Assembly (NCBI GenBank): GCA_050084985.1
Contig: JBITNC010000001.1
Span: 173,910,001-173,974,000 of the forward strand
DNA length: 64,000 nucleotides
Origin: Nageia nagi
Taxonomy: Eukaryota > Pinophyta
Reading direction: 5' to 3'
Below are positions 11,601 to 22,978 of the stretch, piece by piece. Position 1 is the stretch's first letter, and each line of letters opens with the position of its first letter. The notes below the pieces were generated by a model. It saw nothing but the letters and a program-made list of their open reading frames with translations. It had not been told where the DNA came from and made no database searches. A program made the position numbers and the translations under genes.

Positions 11601-12220
11601 TGTAGACTAAAAATAATGCATGAATAATAAATCAATGTAGAATTTATCTACAATATATTTTTGAAGCGTATATTAAAAATATGGCATCAAATGAACATGA
11701 TAAATAATGAACCTTTGCCTAGTTTGCATCCATATGAAATAGTAGAGATCATACATCAATCATTGTAGCACACCATAAGAAACAAACATTGTCAATGACC
11801 TAAGAGCATGTCATTATCTGCATGAAAGACTCATATCCATGAGTAAAAATAAAGATGCACAAAATCAAGATGAAGGATATAATAGATCTATGTAGAGGTG
11901 GTGTTGCAAAACACCATTGTTGGTTGGATAGAATGATATTGCATATTTTGGTCTCTTTCTTTTGATGTCTACTGATATCAATTGTGTTGCCTTTGATATT
12001 ATTTTATAGCAATGTTTTGATCCTCTTTGATTCTTGGGATCATTACATATTATATTATTTGTGATGCATTTTTGATATTTGACAATCTTTACATCATATA
12101 ACAGTCCATTAAATTGATTACATTTCCTTGGGTACATTTTACCCCTTTTTACAATACATATTCCTTGATGTTTTAAAATGAATTATTTAAATAATAATAA
12201 TTCATTTTTAGGTGTCTAAA
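11601..12220 (-). repeat. 5' LTR of element B
   Basis: Its distal 400 bp align with 3760-4166. The inner end starts TGTAGACTAA next to the primer binding site. The outer end reads GGTGTCTAAA, where TCTACA is expected, so the terminal CA is mutated. The open frame 12137-11865 is a chance reading. Confidence 0.8.
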
Positions 12221-13460
12221 ATAGGGTTAGTGTTAAGGTTGGGTTAGCGGTTAGTGGTTAGGGTTAGGGCTAGGGGTTAGGTATTAATAAAATAAAATTA
12301 GATATTAATAATAATATATAAATAAATTATATTAAACTTAGGTATTAATATTAACTAATACCTTAATAGGGTCAGTGGTTAGGTTTAGGGTTCAGGGTTA
12401 GGTATTAATAAAAAAATAGATATTAATAGTATAATATAAATAAATTATATTAAAATTAAGTATTAATATTAAATAATACCTTAATAGGGTTAGGGTTAGT
12501 GGTTAGGTCTTGGTGGTTAGTGTTAGTAGTGGTTAAGGTTTAGTAGTAAAGGTTAGCAAGTAGGGTTAGTGGTTCATGGTTAGGATTAGCAGTTAGGGTT
12601 AATGATTAAGGTTAGGGGTTAGGTGTTAGGGTTTAGTATAAGGATTAGGGTACTTAGGTGTTAGTGGTCAAGGTTAAGGTTAGGTGTAAGGGTTAGGGTA
12701 CATAGGGGTATATAGTTAATTTTAGGGTATTAATATTAAATAATATCTTAATAAGGGTTTGTGGTAAGTGTTACGATATTAATATTAAATAATTCCTTAA
12801 TAGAGTTAGTGTTAAGGTTAAGGTTAGTGGTTAGGGTTAGTAGTGGTTAAGGTTTAGTAGTTAGGGTTAGTGGTTAGGATTAGCGATTAGGGTTAGTGAT
12901 TAGGGTTAGTGGTTAGGGTTAGGTGTTAGGGTATGGGGTAAGGGTTAGGGTACTTAGAGATTAGTGCTTAATGTTAAGGTTAAGGGTAAGGGTAAGGGTA
13001 AGGGTATGAGATTAGAGTTTAGGGGTTAGGGGCCAGTAAGGGTTAAGGTTAGCAGCTAGTGTTGAGGTTAGAGGTAAGGGTAAGGGATTAGGGATTAGGG
13101 GTTAATGGTTAGGATAGATTAGTGGTTAATGTTTAGGTGTTAATTCATGGTTAGTGGTTAGTGTTAAGGTTAGGGTTAAGGATACTTAAGGGTTAGTGGT
13201 TAGTGTTAAGGTTAAGGGTATGAATAAGGGATTAGGAGTTAGGGGCTAGTAAGGGTTAGGGGTTAGATAATATAATAAAATAAGATAATAAATAAAATAA
13301 AATAAAATAATATAATATAATATTATAAGATAATAAAATAAAATATTAATATATACTAATATAAATAAAATAAGATAATAAAATATTAAAATATTAATAT
13401 AAATATAATAATATATACTAATAGGGTTAGGGTTAAGGTTAGGGAATAAGGGTTAGGGGT
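12221..13460. repeat. Degenerate telomere-like (TTAGGG-type) array with AT-rich blocks
   Basis: Dozens of GGTTAG, GGGTTA and TTAGTGGTTAGG-type units, all with the G-rich strand on plus, run from 12225 to about 13262, with a last group at 13423-13460. Two AT-rich inserts of about 120 bp (near 12279-12366 and 12400-12490) are copies of each other. A block of TAATAAAATA-type sequence fills 13263-13422. The spacing varies (6-9 bases), so it is not an intact telomere. The common plant telomere unit is TTTAGGG; most units here look like TTAGGG or TTAGTGG. Element B abuts it directly. Confidence 0.8.
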
Positions 13461-13729
13461 TTTTACATTGATTTCAAACATTTATGAGGGGGTGGTTCCA
13501 TGAAAGTTATCAGTCAAGTGAATAAAGAGCATTATCTAAAGTGCATCAAAACATTGATGAGACAAAGCCATAAATCTATCCATGGTGCACAAACCTTGTT
13601 GCTTATCATCACATCTTATTTTCATATTATTATGGGGATTTTTTCTATACATATTTTTTAGGATTTGGCATATAGACACAAAATAGAAGCTAAATATAAA
13701 AATTTCATACATTCATTTTATACATGGAA

Positions 13730-14690
13730 AGCATCTAGTTCACCATTCTTTTGAATTTGTATGTGGGTTAATCCATTGTTGGAGTTGCTGTAATGTCCAA
13801 ATCCTAGCAACCTTCAGGTAATTATCTAGCATCATTATGTAATAGTCTTCAAGTAGGAATTTGATTAGAGAACCTAAGAAACTTTATCCTTAGGATCCAT
13901 CTAATTGCATGAGCTCCTATCTATATTTTTTTGGTACACCATATTGAAACCATTTAGAAAATAAGAGGAACCACACTACCTCCACATGTTTCTTTAAAAT
14001 CAGTAATTAACTATACAATATCATACTTATGTCTAACTTTTTATGGGGTATTTACATCCCAATTATATTACCATTCTCTATAAAGAGCCTAAATAGAACC
14101 TTTCCTAGGAAATATTTTCACAAGCCCAGCTTCAAATTTCTCCCAATTCATAACATGAGAAAATACATTGAGAAATTTGGTGTTTATTTTCCTTCCAACC
14201 TCAAATTCTCCACAAGCCCTCCAGAATCTAGCTTTTGTCCACTTAATTACATTTTGACCATGATGGTCTTCTTTATATAGCCAGCTCATTTGCACGTTGA
14301 AGGGATGCAAGGATATAACTTTATTAATAAGAGAATAATAATGAGGCATTCCATCGTCTTCATCATATAAAGCTTAGATTTGGTTTTCCTTCAAGCAATT
14401 CTCCATTCTATCCTGATCAAAATTATAAAAATCTATATCTATCACATCTATATAAATTTATCTTTTCCATTCATGCCATCATTATATTATGTGTTGTCAC
14501 CCCTTTCTACTTCATTTGAACTCTTACATCATTACAAGAAGAACAAATAGCCCAAAAGGTGGGTGTACCATTGTTTCTAATCGAAGTGGAGGTGTTCGAA
14601 AGAGTGGAAGCTATTATGTTTAAGGGTGCAATGCCCTTTAGAGCCTTCCTTGCAAAAAGAGTATGGATTCCCTCATCCTTATCATTCAAT
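13730..14690 (-). pseudogene. DUF3444 (DnaJ-type) protein pseudogene
   Basis: Minus-strand translation runs through the hallmarks of the DUF3444 domain of plant DnaJ-like proteins: FYNFDQDRMENCLKENQI, stop, ALYDEDDGMPHYYSLINKV, HPFNVQMSWL, ARFWRACGEFEVGR, NVFSHVMNWEKF, IFPRKGSI, stop, ALYREW, then YDIV, FKETCGGSVVPLIF, and FLRFSNQIPT with EGCQDLD-like sequence near 13800. Upstream at 14507-14600 is TFWAICSSC, the usual zinc-like segment before DUF3444. A J domain was not found; 14690-14860 is only weakly coding-like. At least six in-frame stops (TAG/TAA at expected Trp or Gln) show it is dead. It is the only clear host-gene relic in the window outside mobile elements. Confidence 0.75.
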
Positions 14691-14859
14691 GAATTTCCAA
14701 TTGATTTATTGATATTTGTAAAATTATTAGCAAACCTATAACTCCCTTTTATATCTTATGCCATCAATCTTAGCTCAAAACTACAATGCAAGTAAAAAGT
14801 GGTGCTTAGGTTGGATGACTTCTATAATATTTCATATATAACTACATGTTGTTATCTCA

Positions 14860-15419
14860 TCCATATCTATGTACAATATGTCTAAATATTAAATAATTAA
14901 ATATTATGCATATACTTCAATAATGATGAAAAGCATTTGAATTATCCTCCCATAGGTATAATGAGCTTTCAAACAAAATCATGCATTTGAAGAAATATTT
15001 ATAGGCATGCCCATCAAATCAAAAAAATCCAATTACATTTTTCTTATTTGAATCATTTTTCATAAATTCTAAATTAAAACCTTTAAGTTTTTAGTAAACT
15101 TTTATTGTTTAACAAGCCATTGAAATTAGGTTGGTAGTAAACTCATGACATTGATGGATTTGAAAAGCATTATAAGAGGGATAAGGGGGGTACTTAAAAA
15201 TGGTAAGTTATTTGTTCCCACTACCTCTTTAATGCTTAAACCCCATGATGTGATAACTTCATAGAGGAGACTTAATGTCCAACATAATATTTTAAGTGGT
15301 GAGGAGAAAGGTGGCACATATCACTTCCATAAATTCATATTGTGTGTCTTCCTTAAGTTAAGTAAACTCAAGGAGCTGCATGGAATGGGAAAATTTAGAA
15401 AAATAAAGTTGAGTAGTTC
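14860..15419. other. No gene recognised
   Basis: AT-rich sequence between the DUF3444 remnant and the unknown ORF. The frame 15317-15126 has no support. Confidence 0.4.
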
Positions 15420-17123
15420 GAAGGTGCTAAAGCATGATCAAGTCTATTGGAAGCTCTTCAAGAAGTGGGGTCAAGCATTTTCACTTCGATTGTAGAGGAT
15501 TTGATTCTAATGTCATTGAAAAAATGGTGAGAGGCTAGAAAGGGAGCTATGCCATGGTTGGGTCGGTGAAGGTCAATATCTCAAAAGAGGTCATTATTAT
15601 GGCTCACAAAATGAGTTTGGATGTTCTAGAGAAACACCAAGATAATGGAGCAGGAAATGTTAGCATTATATGATCTAAGGGAAATTTTAGCTAAAGATAT
15701 GAAGGGTATCAATTAGAAGGAACTAATTACACTCTGGAATCATATGACCTTCTAGGTAATAAAATATTTTACCATAGATGGATGCTACATGATCATATTA
15801 GAACCACATCTTGTTCTCCCTAGCCACTTTTACTAGGGGAATAACTTGAATGTGTGTATTCCATTCATCTTGGTTGATTTGGTAAAAACTTGTATTGAGA
15901 AGGTTAGGGATGACATAGAGAAGGGGGTCCAACACCAAGGTTTGATTACCTACATGTATCACAAGGATTTGCTAGAACAACCAAAAGCACTCTTGGAGGT
16001 TTAGGAACCTAAAATTGAAGAAGAAATGAAAGGAAAAAATAAAGAGAAGTCATCGACGAAGAACAATTTGGATCTAAAGAAGGAATATGGGAAGATCTCA
16101 AACAAGTGCAAGAATCATAAATCAATCCAATAAGTGGCCCCAACCACACCTAAGGTAAGGTGAATGATAACCCAAGCATTTGCAAGAAAAGGTAAAACCC
16201 ATGTTCCCTCTCCTTAATTCCCTAATAAGATTAGGATCAAGGTAGATAATAAGGTATAGGGTGAGGATATATCTTCAGGTGATGAGAATGTTGGGGATAA
16301 AGTTGAGAATGGGGTTGAAGCACAACCAAAAACCTAATCTCCTCTATGAAGAAAATAAGGATCCTCCTATGAAAAATTCCCCCTTAGGATTTCTCAAGAA
16401 GACCCCTCTCAACCTCCCCCAAACACAATTTAGGGAAAACCCTACTCCTCCAAATATGTAAAGAAAGAAAAGGCCCAAGCAAAATGTAGCCATAGTAAGA
16501 AGGATAAGGGGTAAAAGAGGAAGGTATCTCAAATAAAGGAAAAATGTAAGCAATATTTGGTCCCCTCTCAATGAGAATTAATGAGAATCATGGAAAGGGC
16601 CAAGTAGGAGACTTAAGCAATACCTGAGCCTAAGGAAGCTTTGGATATTATTTCCCCTCCTAAGGCATTAAAAGTCATTGATGTAACTCTAATATCCTAG
16701 TTCAAAGATGGGACCCTCTACTCCTTGATGGATAGAGCCCCTATAGAGGAAATTGGGGAATAATTCTTCATGGTAACTAGGAATAAGAGGTGCAAAATTA
16801 TAAAGAAGTTTAGGGAACAGGACAACCTGATGTAGGACATGGCTAATTCGAAGAAAGTCTAATAATATTTTATAGTCTTATGATATAAAATAAGTAGTAT
16901 ATCAGATGTATTAGGAAACTGTAGATAGTTACAATTTTATTTTGATATTCTTGACAAAAAGTATTATTTTGGTTATGTTTCATGGAAGTTTAAATATCTT
17001 TGTAGCTACTTATAGGTCATAGTTGGGTAGCCAATTTCATATGAAACCATTTTGACTAGTTTTTGGATCTAGATAAAACCTATTATTTTTTTGTTAATAT
17101 AATTTACCTATTAGCAAAAAAAA
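15420..17123 (+). pseudogene. Unknown dispersed ORF family, copy 1
   Basis: I do not recognise the function. Pieced over three frames, the plus strand encodes a protein with HFHFDCRGFDSNVIEKMVRG, VGSVKVNISKEVIIMAHKM, then FTIDGCYMIILEPHLVLPSHF and FILVDLVKTCIEKVRDDIEK, followed by a long Lys/Glu/Ser-rich tail to about 16860. The same order occurs at 58130-60140 (ACKGFNR, FNISTKIVVEVI, VTLEGRFRVAYAYHF, SIEYSIERCRRNIV). Both copies end in similar 3' sequence: a T-run, TTAATA, AA.TTTACC, TTA, then an A-run (17085-17123 here). A shared 3' end ending in A-rich sequence suggests a mobile, perhaps retroposed, unit. Stops are mostly TAG. Confidence 0.55.
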
Positions 17124-17939
17124 TAATCCATTGAAAATATTCATGGGCATTTGTATTTTTTATAACAAAGAAGTTAGAGATTTTTCTATTTTTGGCTTTA
17201 TTTTGAATAATTGGACCATTAATATTCATATTTTAGGATCTTGTAACTTTCTTCTTTGATACTATTGATGTACTAATCTCTTTTTTCTTTAAATTTTAAA
17301 ATAATTTAGTGAATTGGCTTATATCATTATGTTAAGGTGTAGTAGGGCTGATGTATCATCATATTTAGATGTTTAGATTCCACTACCTCAACATCAAAGG
17401 GTTGTTAGGAGTGATGTATCATCTAGTTCGGGTGTTCAGATGCCACTACCTTAGCCCAAAGGGTTGTTAAGAGTGATATGTCATTTGATTCAGAAGAGTT
17501 TCCTACATGACAAGGAGTGATATATCATTTGATTCATAAGAGTTTCTTGCATGAGTTCCTTGGAGGCCAAGGAGAGATATGTCATTTTATTTAGATCCTA
17601 AGATATTTCCTGCAAGTCCTATGAGGAGGAGTGATATTTCATTTGATGAGGAAAAGGTAAGATAAATGTTATTACACATGATTTATAAATATAATATCAT
17701 CTAAATCCTCACTTTCATGATATTATTTACAATTTTAACTTCATTTTATGGCTAATATTGTAGGAACAAAATGTACAAAGGATCAATTTGTCATCCTTTT
17801 CATCGAAAGATGATGATGTTTGTGAGGTAATTAATTAGGATCAAATTTTGAATTAATTTTTGAATTATTATATATAGAATTAAATAAAATAAAAATAAAA
17901 ATAAAATCAATATTTAGATCTAGGAGATGAAGCTAAAAA
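17124..17939 (+). other. Spacer with short coding-like repeats
   Basis: Between 17340 and 17650 a block is repeated about three times (GATGTATCATC or GATATGTCATTTGATTC with a following GGGTTGTTA(G/A)GAGTGAT). It is Ser/Asp-rich if translated (RSDVSSSSGVQMPLP) and may be the N-terminal tail of the SET-like ORF. No domain is seen. Confidence 0.35.
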
Positions 17940-18744
17940 AAGGTGTAAATCCATCAAATGAAGTCACAACAATATGTACAAGAATAAGACTTCAAAATTA
18001 ACTTCATCAATTATCAGTGGATGCATGTTCTAGTACACATGAGTAGCCAGTTGATCTACCAGAGGAGGATGTTCATGATTTGGGTTTGATGCACATGTCA
18101 CAAAAACTATAACTTAAATATCAACATGTATATGATTGTGGGGCATACAGTGCATGGCCAGTTGAAATGCCTTTTCCAATGATTTATGAGATCTTTTTTT
18201 AATGTGATCATCGATACATGATCAAGCCATATGAAAAGTGCTTTAGATACAATTTGTTTATACATAGCACTATGTTTGTTACTCTAGGTTCCGAGATAGA
18301 GCCATTAATGCCATTTTATGGGCCAATTTACACAGTTGCAAATTGGAAATAATTAGTTTCATATATGTATAGTATTTCCACATATGAAATATGTGCAAAT
18401 GCTTTTGAGATTTCATATCTAAAGCATTCAGAACTCTTATATATAAATGGTCAACCAAAAATACAATAAAATATAGCAAGATACATAACAATTATGTAGG
18501 AGAAAAAAAGGGAACCAAATTATGAATTTCACCAATGTACTACTAATAAAAAAGACTTCATGGGTAGATAAATGAGTAGTTATGTAGTTGTTGTTCCTAT
18601 TAAAACTCTAAATGTTAGTGATGAGCTATTAGTTTACTACAATTACAGGAGACCTACTCCAAGATGTAATGCATGAATTTTGGAGGAAGGAGGTGATCAT
18701 AATGTAATAATTCATCCAAGACCAAAGTTGAAAAATAAAAATTA
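17940..18744 (+). pseudogene. SET-domain-like protein fragment
   Basis: One plus frame with few stops from about 18040 to 18744 keeps features in the order of a SET fold: LGSEIEPLMPFYGPIYTVANW, STYEI, LLYINGQPKI, NIARYI, KREPNYEF, and SYVVVVPIKTLNVSDELLVYYNY. These resemble the SET pattern of a Tyr/Ile-Asp strand, R(F/Y)IN, EPN, and the GEEL..Y..Y end (family knowledge). SET proteins methylate lysines. The Asn-His of the cofactor motif is not kept. Stops TAA, TAG and TGA interrupt it. It lies about 250 bp upstream of the CACTA transposase in the same orientation and could be cargo of that element or an independent fragment. Confidence 0.5.
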
Positions 18745-18959
18745 ATATATTATTGATGTGTATGAATGTATCTATCAATTTGTATGTATGGATCATGTGT
18801 ATGTATAGATGTATCAAATTATATGTATGGATGTATCAAATTATATGTATGGATCATGTGTATCAATGGATGTATCACTTATTACACTTACTTTTTATTT
18901 TGAATTAATAGTTTGTAACAACTAATTTTAGAGGAAAATGATAAAAATACAATAAATAG

Positions 18960-21900
18960 TCATCATAAGCACTCAAACATGTTAATTATTACACTAGCAT
19001 TGCATCTAAATAATGTAAGTAGGAGAGATAAGAAGATACTACAAAGAGAATGGAACCCTAAACAATATGCATAGTTTATGTCTGTACTAGATCCAATAGC
19101 TACTATTTAAATACCTATGGGGGAATCAAGAACTAAAGATGATGAATTAAGAGAGGATGATATTGTTCATAATGAAAATGATAATAATGATCATGAATAA
19201 AATGGAATTGATAGTTTACTTGAGTCCCTCTATGTTCATGATGATGATGATGAAAGAGATAGTGATGAAAAATATGATGATTTATAAAAGGGATAGCTTG
19301 TAAAATGCTTCCAAAACTAAATTATATGAAGGAACAACCAAAATTTATTATCAAAGATCCTAATTTTGATGAACATAAAAGTTAAATTTGGATAGTTAGA
19401 TATAAGTTTCACTGCTCTTATGAGGTATGCATTTTTTTGTTTTTTTTTTATATTTTAATTTATATCAAATTAACTACATAAATTAGTTCTCATTAGTATT
19501 ATAGGTTACTAAAACAAAAGTTATTTTAAAGTGAAAATATCATCCTAGATTCATGTAAAAAGGCACATGATATTTTGAAGGATGTAGGGATGCAATATAA
19601 TTCACACAATTCTTGTATTAATGATTGCATATTATATAGAGGAGAAGAATATGACACAAAGACTAAATGTCCAAAGTGAAATGAAAAATATACTATGAAA
19701 AAGGGAAAAAAAATCCTCGAAAGGTTGTTCACAATATGTTAATAATTTCTAGTTTGGTGTAAATATTTTAGTGTAAATCACTTACAAAATTAATGCAATG
19801 GCATGTAATAAATAGAAGTGAAAAAGATGTGTTGTGTATACCTATAGATAGTAAAGCAATGAAACATATAGAGAAAAAATAGCTTGAGAAATTTAAAGAT
19901 GGACCTATGAGTGTCAAATTAGGTTTAGCAATTGATGGTGTCAATCCATTTTCATATCAAAAATTCAATTATTCATGTCAACATAATATTATAATCAATT
20001 ATAACATACCTCCATGGTTGTCTATAATAAAATAGCATTTGATGTTGGTTGTTATAGTCCCTCAAAAGAAACAAGTTAAACACATGGATGTATACCTTAA
20101 ACCAGTAACTGACAAGTTGATGCTCTTATGGTAAGGAATTCTTATGTATGATATAAATAGATCTATCAATTATAGGTCATTCAAATATTATGGCATACTA
20201 CGTTAGACTATACATGATTATCCAAGGCTTTCTATTTATGCATGTATGGATATATACAATAATTTTTATATGTGCATATTTGAATTTTTATAACGACATG
20301 AATCATATGCATTCTCTAATAAAATGTATTATAGGTCTTCATACAAAAGGTTATCATGCTTGTCTATGCAAAAAAGATTCCATAAAGATATTCAATTCAT
20401 ATACATAAGATGGAATATATTGGCTATAGGAAATATTTTCCAATGGATCATACTTTTAGAAAAAAGGGAGCCTATGATCAAGTAGATAAAGTCCCCATTC
20501 CTATTTACACAACTCCTACAAATTGGTTCATAAAGTACCACCAAAGTGTGAAAAAATTTAAGAAAAGAGCGTGTAATGAAGGTACTACTTTAGGGTCAGA
20601 TGATGACATTATTCTTAGTGAAAATGATTTACTTATAGGTGAAATATTAGATAGTACAATATATCTATAATATGTTTATTAATTTAAAAATATGCAAGTT
20701 TGTAAAGTTTCAAATTCATAAGTTTACCAATTAAATGATTAATTGGTTACATGTTTTCAAGCATGAATAAATTATCAATATTTTATACACTAGAATATTG
20801 GAAGGGGTTGTTAGTGACACATTTAATGGATCCTATGCACATTGTAAAGAATGTTGCATATTCTTTGTATTGATATACAACAAACAAAGAATTAGATATT
20901 GATGTCATGAGAAATGACTTAAGAGATATCCAAAAAATGAGATCTTTATGGATAACTTACTATCAAGATGGAAGAAGACAAGTACTTGCAACCACATGTC
21001 TTATGAAAAAAGAGGAAGTAGAAAAGTTACACAAAGTTATTCAAAATATTAGAACACCAAAATATTATGGATCATGTTTAAGAATTGCATTTAGTGTTGG
21101 TAGTAAAATCATAAGCTTCAAGACTCATGATTACCACAACTTCATGAAGGTATTGATCTCATATTATTAATATCCATTCTCTATTGAAATAAATATATTA
21201 ATATCATTTATGCAAATACATTGTGCAACATATTTTTTTGATTGCAATTTGTGGATGTGGGAGTCTACCTATTGATATTAGACATGCAATTGGTCAACTA
21301 CCATTATTTCTAATGTATATCATGTTATAGGACATCACTCTATTAAAAATAATATAGCATGCATTTATTATTATTTTATAATATTTTATTCATTTTGACA
21401 TGTTATATTTTTATAATATTATTTTTTATGAATAGATAATTATCTTCGAAGTAGATACATGTGGTTGTAATAGATCAATGGTGTAGAGAAATTGTTGAAA
21501 TTGTCTATAAATTAGGAAAAGTTTTATGTACATACAAGTGGACCTATTGATCCTCCTAGTAGATGATATTGATATGGCAGGTGTTATGAGTGCTAGAAAT
21601 ATGTTTTTTTGTGGAGAGATTTTTAAAATTACTAAAAGGATTTGTTAGAAAAAATTCACGACTAGAAGGATCTATGGGTGAAGTATACATTGTATAGGAT
21701 TTTTTTGTGTAAATGAGTATCTTTTCCAAATCGATGCTTTTGCTCCAAATATGTGGAATGTAAAAAAAGGTAGTGTGAAATTAGAAGGGGAGGTATTAGA
21801 AATAGGTGGAACACCATATTCTCTTAAAGGTATTAACTATGTTTTAGATATGTATATACATTTTGGATTTAATTTTATCAATGCTTACTAGCTAATAAGT

Positions 21901-22180
21901 ATGTGTTACATATGGCATTGTGAATTTATAGATTGTGATCTTTGTGAATCTAGAAACTAATTTTTCATGATGCATTATGCATGTTGTGAAAATTGGATAG
22001 AGTTGTACCAAACTAAAAGAAGGGAAATTAAACAAGAACGTGCCTTGTTTTGTAGATAGAATCAAAGGGATACATCTAGCCTACCTAAAAATCTAAGAGT
22101 AAAATTGGCCACAAGAATGTCCAAGGTCATGGAAGAAGAATGAAATTGAAACAAAATAATGAGTTGTAGGAGGAAAAATA
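18960..22180 (+). pseudogene. CACTA (En/Spm) TNP2-type transposase, degenerate
   Basis: Transposase_21-type sequence over several frames. At about 19800-20150: NRSEKDVLCIPIDSKAMKHI, KFKDGPMSVKLGLAIDGVNP, YNIPPWLS and MDVYLKPVTDKLMLLW. At 20170-20600: TIHDYP-like segment, GYHACLCKK, a GYRKYFPMDHTFRKKG block. At 20800-21170: VTHLMDPMHIVKNVAYSL, then KMRSLWI and ISFKTHDYHNFMKVL. At 21600-21700: LKLLKGFVRKNSRLEGSMGE, the DUF4218 part. This is the order of TNP2 proteins, which cut CACTA ends. Possible introns lie at 19420-19505 and 20120-20190. Many stops; non-functional. I did not find the CACTA terminal repeats. Confidence 0.8.
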
Positions 22181-22189
22181 GATGAAGAT

Positions 22190-22760
22190 GATCAAAATGC
22201 ATTAAATATCATTATTGGATGCATGTTTGAGGTAATTATTTTTATTAATATTTTTATAAGACTTTATTTTGAAGAAAATATAAATATACTGCACTAATAA
22301 CATTTTTTTATGCAAATATGTGCAATAACTTTTTTCCTTGCAATGTGCACATATGGTCAACACTTAAAAATTGAAAAGTTTGATGAGAGAATAACGACAT
22401 TTGACTATGGATTGATGGTTGATTTTGACCAATAAAGTTGTGCAAGTTCAAGAGATACAAACTTGATATAGAGAAAATTAAAATATATTAGAAAAAATCA
22501 ATAAAAATTTCAATTATATTATAGGTCATTCTAGTGTGGGATATTTAAATGTAAGTGATTTGATACACTCGATAGAAGAATAATCTTGCATAATATACCT
22601 AGTGATTACTTTGCAGTCAACTCCACATGCACTTTACCTAATAATAGAGAGGCTTATATATTACTACAACATTACAGTCAAATATATCTCATCCCAAATA
22701 TTATAGATGATAAAAAGTGATTTGTAATTGAATGTAATCCTAGAGGAAAACATATTGTAC
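22190..22760 (+). pseudogene. C-terminal remnant downstream of the CACTA transposase
   Basis: A plus frame near 22560-22760 reads as coding-like (RRIILHNIPSDYFAVNSTC, then NREAYILLQHY and FVIECNPRG) after a short spacer. I do not recognise a domain. It may be the end of the transposase or a second protein of the same element. Bases 22770-22973 hold nothing I can name. Confidence 0.3.
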
Positions 22761-22973
22761 ATCTTGATGATGAACATAATATATATTGATAATATTGTAA
22801 TTGATGGATGTTATATTAATTCCATTAGATGGAATATTCCTTGTTATATACTTCTTATATGTTCCTTGAAAGTTTCATATGTATATCTTGTTCATTGCTT
22901 ATGTTGTGATATATGAATGATTTTGCTTATTCATTAATGGGATCATATGTGTGAATCATCCTTATTAGCTATA

Positions 22974-22978
22974 TATAT
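22974..22978. repeat. Left target duplication TATAT of element C
   Basis: TATAT here and TATAT at 30684-30688 flank the element exactly. The low complexity of the motif makes it slightly weaker evidence than it looks. Confidence 0.75.

Larger units (their letters stand above)
3760..12220 (-). mobile_element. Ty3/gypsy retrotransposon, Tat type, degenerate (element B)
   Basis: A minus-strand element with both LTRs partly present: 5' LTR 11601-12220, PBS 11581-11597, gag, protease, RT, RNase H, a second RNase H, integrase, a 1.4 kb 3' region with 190 bp tandem repeats, a polypurine tract (AAAGATGGGTAAAA on the minus strand, just right of 4166) and a truncated 3' LTR 3760-4166. The domain order and the extra RNase H between the first RNase H and integrase fit the Tat lineage. 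All reading frames are broken by stops and indels, so it is inactive. Its 3' LTR is interrupted by element A. Confidence 0.85.

Noticed and set aside
12221-13460. True telomere end
   Set aside because: Irregular units, AT-rich inserts, and unrelated sequence continues on both sides.
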